The notes under the pieces were generated by a model. It saw only the letters and a program-made list of their open reading frames with translations, was not told where the DNA came from and did not search any database. The position numbers and the translations under genes are program-made. Below are positions 1 through 8,060 of a DNA stretch of 10,465 bases, piece after piece. The stretch spans positions 1 through 10,465 of the forward strand of contig MU402024.1 in NCBI GenBank assembly GCA_022579005.1. Reading direction: 5' to 3'. Positions within the stretch are counted from its first letter, which is position 1. Each line of letters opens with the position of its first letter. This DNA comes from Poronia punctata (taxonomy: Eukaryota; Ascomycota; Sordariomycetes; Xylariales; Xylariaceae).

Positions 1-2940
1 AGTAGCTTTATAAGTTTTTTTTAAATAAGTTATATTTTTTAAAAATATTTTATAAATTAAAGCTAAATATTTTTATAAATACTTTTTTATTATAACTAAG
101 TTTTATTTTTAATATTTATAATTTTTTTTAATAGCTTTTTTTTTAATTATATATATTTAAAAAAGTTATTTTGTTTAATAAAATATTATTAAAAAAATAA
201 ACTTTTTTAGCTTTATTTTTATATATAATAAAAATATTAAATAATTTAATTAAAGTACTTAGTTAATTTGCTTTTTTAGTAGTAATAATACTAGCTTATT
301 AAGCTTTATAATAAACTTTTTAAATAGTATTGCAAAAAATATTTATAAAAGCGTTATTATATAGTATAGCTTATATTATTTTATTATTAGCTAAACTAAT
401 TAAAAATATAATAAAAAAGCTAAAATTAATACTATACTTATAGCTAAATAATATAATACTTTTAAAGTAAATAAAGCTAAAGCTAATAATATTTAAAAAT
501 AAGCTTGTTTAATATTAAGTATTATATTAAAAATATTTTTTAAAGTATACTATAAAAAGCAGCGTTATAATTTATAATTAAAGTAATGTTGTAATTATAG
601 CAAAATAAGTTAAACTTATTATTATTATTTTTATTAGCTACTTTTTTAATAGTTATTTAATAAAGCCTTATTATATTATTTATTAGCTTTAAAAATAAGC
701 AAATAGTAGCTAGTTTTTTAATATATTAATAACTTTAAATAGCTATAGTAAAAATTAGCTTTTAATAAATACTATTAAAAATATAATTTTTATTTTTTTA
801 AATTATATATTATATATAAAGTAGTTATTTTAATAGTATAAAAATATATTTATTTTAATAATAAAATTTATATTTAAAAGCAAAGAAAATAAAATATATT
901 GCTTTAAAATAATATATAATAAAAAATTAACGCTTTACTTAATAAGCTATACTTTAGTTTTAATAATATTAATATAGCTAACTTTATTAGCATTATTATT
1001 ATAGCTTTTTTAAGTAAAACTAGTTTATTAAACTATTAAAGTATACTTTAAAATATATATTTTAATAATAAAGCTAGCTTATATACTAATATTAATAACT
1101 TTTATAATAAGCTTGCTTTATTTTTTTATACTTATAATAATAGTAATTTTAAAGCAAGTTTAAATATAGTTAATAATTATATACTATTTTAAAGCTATAG
1201 AAAATATTTAAAATAAAGTTAGCTTTAAATTAAAACTTTAAACGCTTAGTTAAATATTGTTTTATAAAATATTAAAAGTAATTATTATAATATTAATATA
1301 AAAATAGCTACTTATATTAGTTACTTATTATAATATATTTTTAATAAGCTAAAATTTAGTTTACTAAATTAAAGCTATAAAGTAATTAGTTAATTTTAAA
1401 AGCATAATTATATTAAGCTATAAGCTAAGTAGCTTATTAAAGTTTATAACGTTAATTAAAACTTAATTTTTACTTTTTTAACTAAACTAGTATTTAATAT
1501 TTTTAAGCGCTATATAAATAGTTTATTTTACTTTTAATTATAATATTTTAAATAATATAGCTAACTTAATAAATTAATATGTTAGCATAGCTTAACGCTT
1601 TAAAAATTATATTTTTAAGTATAATATTAACTTTTTTTTAAAGTAGCTTATTAACTTTAATATTTTATAACTATTAAGCTTTTATATAAATATTAAACGC
1701 TTACTTTATATTAGCTTTTTTACTTTTAAATATATTTTTTATAGTAGTAAAAAATAAATTAAATATTTTAATTTTTAAAGTAACTAGTTAAATATTTAAT
1801 TATAGCAAACTATTTTTGTTTTTTTAAGCAAAAGCTTTTATAAGCTTTTAATAAAAATAAACTTATATAAAAAGTAGCTTATATTTATTAATAGTAAATA
1901 TTTTAATAGCTATTTTATTATTACTTTTTTTAACTTTTTTATAACTTTTATACTATTAAAGTTAATAGTAATAATATAAATAAAATTTTAAGTCTAGTTT
2001 ATATAAATATAGCTTTTGCTTTTATATATAAACAAATTATTATTTTAATATAAAGCTTTAACTATGCTTATATTACTAGTATAAGTAAAAAGTTTAGTAT
2101 TAATAACGTTTTTTATAGCTAAAGCGTTTTATTAATTTTAAGTATTAGCTATTTATATTAATTAAATATATTTTGTTTATATTTATTATATTACTTTAAA
2201 AGCTATATTTTTTAAAATTAAATTATGCTTTTTAAGTTTATAATATACTAAAAAGTAAAAATTATAATTATTAGCTAGGTTATTTTTTTAAATATAGCGT
2301 AATGCTTTAATTTTAATATTTTTATACTTTTAGCTAAATATAATAACGTTACTAAGCAAAGTAATATATTAAATATGCTTAAGTAAGCGTTTTTTTTAAA
2401 GTGCTATTAACTATTAAAGTATATAATTTTATTTTTATTAAAATTATATGCTTTTAAATAGTTTTATTATAAGTAAAGGTTTTTTAAATATATTTAATAT
2501 TTATAACTAAATACTTTTTAATTTAAATAGCTTTAGTAACTTTTTTATTTATGTTTACTATAGCTACCTTGCTAGTTTATTAAATATATTATAGCTTATA
2601 TGCTTTATTAATTATAATTAATAAAAAGCTAAAAAGCTAATTAATTTATTTATTTTTTATTTTTTTTATAATAACTTTTAGCTAACTTATTATAATTTTA
2701 ATTTTTTAAAAATATAAAGTAAAGTTATTTATAATAGTAATAAGCTTTTATTTTATAATAGTTATTAATTAGCTATTAATTATAGCTATATTTTTTACTT
2801 ATTAAGCATTTTATTAATTTTTTAGCTAAATTATAATAGCTTTAGTAAAGTATAAGTAAAAAAGTTTATTAAGTTTTTTAAAAAGCTTAAGCTTTTTTTT
2901 AAATAAACTAAAATCTTTTTTACTTTACTTTTAATATTTT
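1..2940. repeat. Most strongly mutated left segment, probable repeat relic
   Basis: No gene is visible. Hand counts per 600 bases from position 1 give CA+TG of 8, 7, 4, 11 and 8; TC+GA of 0, 1, 1, 1 and 3; CC+GG of 0, 1, 0, 1 and 2. About 1261-1800 is the most depleted stretch, with almost no C or G outside AGC/GCT/ACT/AGT/CG. If this is RIP, the ancestor was multi-copy, most simply a transposon, but no terminal repeat, target-site duplication or domain can be recognised, so the class is unknown. The only local structure I would mark is the AAGCTT-rich palindrome at 2880-2897. Confidence 0.5.
2880..2897. repeat. Perfect 18-bp palindrome built on AAGCTT
   Basis: The half site is AAAAAGCTT, immediately followed by its reverse complement with no spacer, and it continues into a T run. 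A near copy of the second half recurs at 5571-5584 inside another hairpin. Since AGCT is one of the few GC-containing words left by the mutation process, palindromes of this type are easily produced by composition. No function is implied. Confidence 0.6.
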
Positions 2941-3980
2941 TAAATGCAAGATTTATTTATAGCTTAAAAGTTAAGCTTATTATAAAAGTCTTTATAAGTA
3001 AGTTATTTAAAGTTACTAAATTTTAGTTAATAAGAATAAATAGCTTAAATTATAAAGTTAAATATTTTTTATAAAAAGCTTTAAATTATAGCATTATTAA
3101 AATATAGTTTATTATAAGCTTTAATATTTTAGTAAAAAAAACAATATTATTAAAAGTATTTATATAAGCTTTTAGTATTATTTAATTAAAATATTTTTTT
3201 ATAGTTATAAAATATAATAATAGTAAAAAACTTTTGCTTAAAGTTATTTAAATAAAAATAATGCTTAATAGCGCTATAAGCAATATTTTAGTTTATATAG
3301 TTTTTTAAAAAAAGATTAACTGCTTATAAAGTTTTTAAGTTAAAACATATTAAAGCAATAATTAAATATAAGCTTTTAAAGTTATATAATAATTATTAAA
3401 GTAATAAAAAACTTTTTTAAGCTAGTTTATTACTTTAGTGCTATTAAGAAAAAAGTTAAAACGCTTTAAAAAATAAAAATAAATTATATATTACTAAAAA
3501 ACGCAAAAGTTATATATAAAAGTAGTAAAATAGTTAATAAAAATTAAAGTTAAGTTTTTATAGCTTATAATTAAAGCACTAAAAGTAAAAGTTAAAATAG
3601 GTTTTTAAATAAAAAGCAATAGTAAAGCAAAGGTTTTAGCTAATTTAAAAGCTTTTAGCTTTAAGTTAATAATAAAAAATAAAATAAAGCTAGCTAAGTA
3701 TAAGTAAATAGTTAGAAATATTGCTTTTTAAATAAAAGCAAAGTTTAATAAATTATTTTAATATTATTTTAAAGTAAAAAGTTTAAATAATATAAAGTAA
3801 TAGCTTAAATTATAGTTTTTATTTATAAAACTATAAAGTTTTATAAAAAGCAACATATTAAATAAAAAAAACTATATAAAATAATATAAGCTAAAATAAT
3901 AAAGTATAAATATATTAAAAAGCTAGTATTAACTAAAAAAAAATATAATAAAAAAGTATTAGCTAGTATTTATATTTAAT
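2941..3980 (+). repeat. Eroded segment with purine-rich + strand at 3440-3960
   Basis: No open gene is present. From about 3440 to 3960 the + strand is clearly richer in A than T (for example about 34 A to 19 T in 3481-3540 and about 38 A to 14 T in 3841-3900), and G exceeds C in several lines. Purine-loaded strands are common in coding strands and in many retroelement internal regions, so this may mark the sense strand of a destroyed gene or transposon gene, but no motif survives to test that by eye. The word AGCTAGTATT occurs at 3921-3930 and again at 3961-3970; the flanks do not match well. Depletion of CA/TG and TC/GA is as strong as further left. Confidence 0.35.
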
Positions 3981-4077
3981 TAAAATTTTAAACGTTTTTG
4001 CTTAAGCAAGCTATTAATTTTTAAAGTTTTTATTAAAGGTTTAATTTTTAAGTTATTTTAGTTTTTAATTGCTAGCT

Positions 4078-4089
4078 TGCATATATGCA
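4078..4089. repeat. 12-bp palindrome TGCATATATGCA
   Basis: This is a perfect self-complementary 12-mer that retains two TGCA words, each holding a TG and a CA, in a region where these dinucleotides are scarce. It may be chance survival or composition. It resembles the later GCATGC dyad at 4952-4965 in keeping TG/CA. Confidence 0.5.
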
Positions 4090-4169
4090 GCTTTAAGTAT
4101 AGCAAACCTTTTTTATATTTTATAAAATATGCTACTTTTTTTTATTTATTATAGTATTTAAACTTTTTT

Positions 4170-4235
4170 AGTTTTCTAGCTGCCTATTTTTTAGTTTTTT
4201 TAGTTTTTTAGCTACTTATTTTTTAGTTTTTTTTT
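4170..4235. repeat. Two-copy 32-bp tandem repeat, copies differing only by transitions
   Basis: Copy one begins at 4170 and copy two at 4202. They align without gaps over 31 bases, up to the closing T run (7 T in copy one, 9 in copy two). Only three positions differ: 4176 C against 4208 T, 4182 G against 4214 A, and 4184 C against 4216 T. Those contexts are TpC, TpG (CpA on the other strand) and CpC. All three are the change expected from C-to-T mutation, and copy one is the less altered. A degenerate third partial unit of T runs and AG follows to about 4260. It is too short to have triggered RIP itself, so it was probably mutated as part of a larger duplicated block. Confidence 0.75.
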
Positions 4236-4936
4236 AGTTTTTTTATGTTTTTAGTTTTTTTAAATTACTATTAAAAATATTTTTTAAGTTATAATCTTAT
4301 AGCTTTATTAAACTAAAAATAGTAAGCTAGCTAGGTTATATTTTATAGTTTTAGCTTTATAGCTTAATTTGTGCAAATTTTATTGCTTAGTTTTAAACTA
4401 TAATAACTTAGCTACTTTTAAAGCTTTTTTATAATATATTATTTTTATATTAAAGCTTTTAGCTAATTTTTATAGTTTTTAAAGTTTAAAGTAAAATACT
4501 ATTTTGTTTTTATTTTTTTAGTTAAATTATTAATAGTTATAAAAACTTATTATATTTTTAGCTTAAGCGCGTTTATATATATAAGCATATTGTTAATTTT
4601 TAGCTTTTTATTTTTTATATATAGTTTGCTTTATAAAAAAAACTTTTATAAGTTTTATATTTAAGCAAAATTACTATTATAATAAAATTAAAATTTTTTA
4701 AAAATTACTTTAACTTTATATTAAACAAAGTCTAGCTAAAGTAAACGCATTAACTAGGTTTTAAAGGCTTTATGTTAATTATAGCTTTATAAAAGTATTT
4801 TAAAAAGCATAACTTAGTATATTATATATATAATAAATAGCTAGGTATTTAAGTTTAAAAAGCAATGCAAAAATAATAGCTACATATATAAAAATATAAA
4901 TTAAGCTGGCCTTTTTTAGTTTTATAGCTACTTTAT

Positions 4937-4973
4937 AACGTAAAGCATAACTAGCATGCATGCTAATTACGTT
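4937..4973. repeat. Nested dyad with GCATGC centre and AACGTAA/TTACGTT arms
   Basis: A perfect 14-bp palindrome, TAGCATGCATGCTA, lies at 4952-4965. It is flanked by AACGTAA at 4937-4943 and its reverse complement TTACGTT at 4967-4973; the spacers are unequal (8 and 1 bases). The centre keeps three TG/CA-bearing steps that the surrounding DNA has mostly lost. Dyads of this form can be protein-binding sites or transposon-end structures, but nothing in the sequence identifies a binder. Confidence 0.5.
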
Positions 4974-5429
4974 GTAGTATATAATTATTATTTAATTAGT
5001 AAAGTATTAAAACTAATTTATAATATTGTTAAAGTGCAAATTTAACTTAAAATATATTTCCTTTTAGGTTTTTTTAGGTTTAATTTGCTAAATAAAATAT
5101 TGCTTAGCACAATCATTTAAAAGTATTAAAAATATAGCCTACTATTAGTTTTTTATTATTTTAACTTAGTAGTAAATATTAATAAAGATTTATATATTAT
5201 TATATAATAAGTTATAAAGCTTGCTTATATAATTTTAGTTTCTTTGCTATATTTTTATAAATATAGTAATTTTTTAAAAAGTAAAGAGAGTATTGTTTAT
5301 TAAACGTATTAAAAGTAAATTATAAAGCAAAACATAGTTAAATCTTTAAAAATTTAAAAATAAAGTTAAAATGTTTATATATTTAATAGCTATTATAAAA
5401 GCAGCTTGCTATTAAAGTGTAACTAGCTT

Positions 5430-5454
5430 GCTAGTAAGTAAAAAGCTTACTAGC
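5430..5454. repeat. Hairpin with 9-bp stem and 7-base loop
   Basis: GCTAGTAAG at 5430-5438 is matched by CTTACTAGC at 5446-5454. The left arm overlaps a preceding AGCTTGCTAG-like run. In DNA of this composition about a dozen 9-bp stems with short loops would be expected in a window this size, so by itself it is weak; it is listed because it opens a dense repeat cluster. Confidence 0.5.
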
Positions 5455-5481
5455 TTTAGAAGCTAAAAGGTATATAAAGCA

Positions 5482-5530
5482 TATATAGCTTATATAGCTT
5501 ATAATACTTTAAAAGTTAAAAAAAGTTAAA
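5482..5530. repeat. Two short tandem repeats (9 bp and 10 bp units)
   Basis: TATATAGCT occurs twice back to back at 5482-5499, with a related TATATAAAGC just upstream at 5471-5480. AAAAGTTAAA then occurs twice back to back at 5511-5530. Both look like replication-slippage repeats in low-complexity DNA. Confidence 0.6.
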
Positions 5531-5556
5531 AAGCAGGTTAAGTGCTTTAAAAGGCT

Positions 5557-5585
5557 TAAAAAGCTTATAAAGCTTAAGCTTTTTA
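5557..5585. repeat. Hairpin with 11-bp stem, AAGCTT type
   Basis: TAAAAAGCTTA at 5557-5567 pairs with TAAGCTTTTTA at 5575-5585 across a 7-base loop. The right arm resembles the palindrome at 2880-2897. A T run ends the structure, but there is no transcription unit for it to terminate, so it is not called a terminator. Confidence 0.55.
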
Positions 5586-5625
5586 GTTAGTTATTAATAC
5601 TTTTTAAATTGTTTATAATTTAAAC

Positions 5626-5639
5626 ATATATTAATATAT
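5626..5639. repeat. 14-bp palindrome of A and T only
   Basis: The half site is ATATATT followed directly by its complement. Outer arms GTTTATA at 5611-5617 and TATAAAC at 5637-5643 overlap it. It is likely compositional. Confidence 0.45.
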
Positions 5640-5856
5640 AAACCTTTTATTATTAAAGTTAAATAAAAAGGTTATTTTAAGTGCTTTTTTTTTAAACAAT
5701 AAAACTAAAAAAAGGTACTAAGATCTTTTAATAGTTATATTATTAAAAATAATAGCAACTAAATAATTATTTATAAAAGTTTAAAGGTTTAGTATAGTGT
5801 TATTAAGCCCTTTTTGCTAAAGCATTAGTAGTAATATATATTAAGTTATATGTACT

Positions 5857-5880
5857 AATATATTAAAATTTTAATATATT
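5857..5880. repeat. Perfect 24-bp palindrome, no spacer
   Basis: The half site AATATATTAAAA is followed directly by its reverse complement. The sequence is pure A/T and able to extrude as a cruciform. My estimate is that a perfect palindrome with 12-bp halves and no spacer is expected less than once in a window of this composition. It lies in the spared island. No origin consensus, transposon end or regulatory role can be assigned. Confidence 0.65.
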
Positions 5881-6613
5881 TATTTTTTAAAGTTTTTTTA
5901 AATAGCTTGTAAAAAATCTTTGCTATTAAAAGGTATATATAAATATTTAGTTATTTTAAACAAAATGTATATATTTAGCTTGTTTTTCGTTACTGTTTTA
6001 AGGTTAAATTTTTTTTAACATTTTAAAAACAATGTACTATTAAAGAAAATATATAGCTATTCTAGTGTTTTTAAATATTTTAGCCTAATTTAAGTTTATA
6101 TTATAACCGTTTTTAAAACAAAAAAGTAAGTATTAAAATTAGTAAGCTTTTTATTATAGTTAGTTTTTTAGATTAGATTTAATATAACTACTAAGGTTAA
6201 GATTTAATAATATTGCTATTATAAATTAATATTAATTAGTTTTTAAATTAGCTATAAAGTAATTAAAGTAGTAAAAATGCTTACTATTTTTTATTTTATT
6301 ATTAAATAACTTATAAAACATATACTATAATTTTACGTTAGCTTTTTTTATATATTATAATTTTACTAAAAAGTTATTAAAGTAATTTAATTTAAAACTT
6401 TTGTTTAGCACTTTACTTAAAGTAGTCTTTTAAAATAATATAAAGTTAAAGCGACTTTAAGTTAAGTTAAAAAAAAGTATAACAATAGTTTTTATTTTTA
6501 AATCTTACTTTTTTATAGTTATTAATATAACTACTAATTAGTGTTAGTTTAGCTAAAGTAAATATAATTATAATACGTTACTATTAATAGTACTATATTA
6601 ACCTAATTAATAA

Positions 6614-6640
6614 TAAAAAAAGTTATAAAAACTTTTTTTA
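6614..6640. repeat. Hairpin with 11-bp stem and 5-base loop
   Basis: TAAAAAAAGTT at 6614-6624 pairs with AACTTTTTTTA at 6630-6640 around ATAAA. The arms are an A run and a T run, so chance is a good explanation. If transcribed from either strand it would fold and end in a U tract, but no gene precedes it on either side. Confidence 0.45.
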
Positions 6641-6734
6641 GCAAGTTTATATAGCTAGAAAAGTTTATAGTATAATTTAAACCTATTAACAATATAAAAA
6701 AAATATAAACCTGCTACATATTTAATATATAAAA

Positions 6735-6790
6735 AATGTATACTTTTTATATACTAGTTATATACTATATATATACGCTATACATACACT
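6735..6790. repeat. Alternating TA-rich tract with direct and inverted repeats
   Basis: TTATATACTA occurs at 6747-6756 and again at 6758-6767 (11-bp period). ATGTATA at 6736-6742 is mirrored by TATACAT at 6779-6785. The intervening sequence is largely alternating purine-pyrimidine. It looks like a degenerate microsatellite. TATA-like words are too common here to be read as promoters. Confidence 0.45.
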
Positions 6791-7533
6791 TTCTTAATAA
6801 GGTAAGTTTAATATAATTTAAAACTAATGCGTAAAAAACTAAATATTTATGTTTATAAAATATTTGCGTTTTAATAGCTCTAATATAGTTAATAAGGTTA
6901 AGGGTATTAAAAGGGATTTTAACACTAAACGTTAATTTAAAAGTATATAAGCATTTAGTATTAAATATAGCTTTTTAGCATTTTATTTATTTATTGTTAC
7001 TAATATAAGCCTTTTAGCTTAATTTTAATAGTTTAAGTAGCTTAGCAAAAAGACAACCTTTTATTAATATTTATACTTAAAAAAAGTAAATAAAATATAT
7101 TATTATGCTTATTATTTATAAATCTTTTTACTTAGCAGGCTTTAAATAAAGCAAAAAACTTATTATAACGCTTATTAAAAATAGCATTTTTAATTACTAT
7201 AAGTATTACTATATTAAAAAAAACTGAAAAAATGTAAGATATAATTAAAATTTTAAATTAGTATAAAAGTAATTAGCTTTATTAAGCTTAACGTTTTTAG
7301 TGTTTTTAATACTTTGCTTATTAGTTACTTTACTTTTAGCTTTTCAATATTATAGTATATATTTAAGTTTATTTTTATTTTTATAAAGGTTAATATATTA
7401 ATATTATAATTTAAACTTAAAAATCGAGGTTTTATTTAAAATATTAATAAAAGATTTTAGTAAAAGGAACTATAAAGTAGTATAGTAAATTTTATAGATT
7501 AATAATGTAAAAAAAATGGAATTTAGCAAGGTT

Positions 7534-7565
7534 AAGTTAATTAGTTATTATTAACTAATTAACTT
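7534..7565. repeat. Long hairpin, 14-bp perfect stem and 4-base loop
   Basis: AAGTTAATTAGTTA at 7534-7547 pairs fully with TAACTAATTAACTT at 7552-7565; the loop is TTAT. It is the longest perfect stem I found. My rough chance expectation for this composition is about 0.1 per window. It sits in the best-preserved part of the island, beside the highest TC/GA content. It might be a folded-back repeat or a relic of transposon terminal inverted repeats of a small element, but no target-site duplication is evident next to the arms. Confidence 0.65.
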
Positions 7566-8060
7566 TAGTGCGCTAGTCTTTATTTAATTTAGCTATTTAA
7601 TTTATAGGCTATAAGACTTTGTTTTTATAATAAGTTCTTTTATAATATGTTATATTAAGTGCTAGCTACATAAAGAAAGCAACGTTAACTTTAACGATTT
7701 TAAGTGCTAATTTGTTTATTTTTGCACTTTTGTTTATTTCTTTTACCTTATAAAGTCTTTTTTGCTGCTTATAGTTAGTCTTATTAAGTATTACTCTTTT
7801 TGTTTTTAGTTAACTTTTTAATTAGTTTTAATAATTTTAAATTAACTGCTTTGCGCTACACAGTTGCTATTTAAAGCGCTACTAATTATTTTTATAACTA
7901 TAACCTTTTTATTTAACTAGGTATTAAAAGCTTTTTTTAAAGTAGTCTAGTTAGTAATTTAAAATAGTTTTAATTTTAAATAATTTACTAGCTTTTTTTA
8001 AGTCTAGTTAGTTGTTTTAAATTAGACTTAGTGCTAGCATAAATTAATAAAACAGGTTTT

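Larger units (their letters stand above)
3981..4800. other. T-rich eroded segment following the strand-skew switch
   Basis: No gene is visible. The + strand changes from A-rich to T-rich near 3980, most extremely at 4137-4265, where runs of T are broken by AG. CA+TG rises to about 13-15 per 600 bases and CC+GG to 3-5, so the segment is slightly less eroded than the left end. It contains the 12-bp palindrome TGCATATATGCA at 4078-4089 and the 32-bp tandem repeat listed separately. Confidence 0.45.
4801..8060. other. Partly spared island between two heavily eroded arms
   Basis: No gene is recognisable. Hand counts per 600 bases from 4801 give CA+TG of 26, 22, 12, 20 and 21; TC+GA of 7, 5, 8, 6 and 18; CC+GG of 7, 10, 4, 12 and 7. 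In the left arm the TC+GA count is mostly 0-3 and CC+GG mostly 0-5. GC climbs to around 22% at 7501-7800. The edges are gradual at this resolution: the left near 4800-4860 and the right near 8060. Inferred explanations are an originally unique or lower-copy segment reached by mutation leaking from flanking repeats, a younger insertion, or a sequence of higher starting GC. Most inverted repeats in the window lie here. The longest open stretch I followed in the best-preserved part, 7646-7750 on +, is about 35 codons without a start codon and is not called as a gene. Confidence 0.6.

Noticed and set aside
3915..3975. Possible 40-bp tandem repeat based on AGCTAGTATT at 3921 and 3961
   Set aside because: Only the 10-base core matches; the flanking bases on both sides do not align.
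5061..5082. TTTTAGG-like words resembling degenerate telomere repeats
   Set aside because: Only two imperfect units, 10 bases apart and without a GGG core. Nothing telomeric continues on either side.
7646..7750. Open stretch of about 35 codons on the + strand in the best-preserved part of the island
   Set aside because: It has no start codon, no recognisable motif, is short, and is bounded by TAA on both sides. This is expected by chance where stop density is slightly lower.
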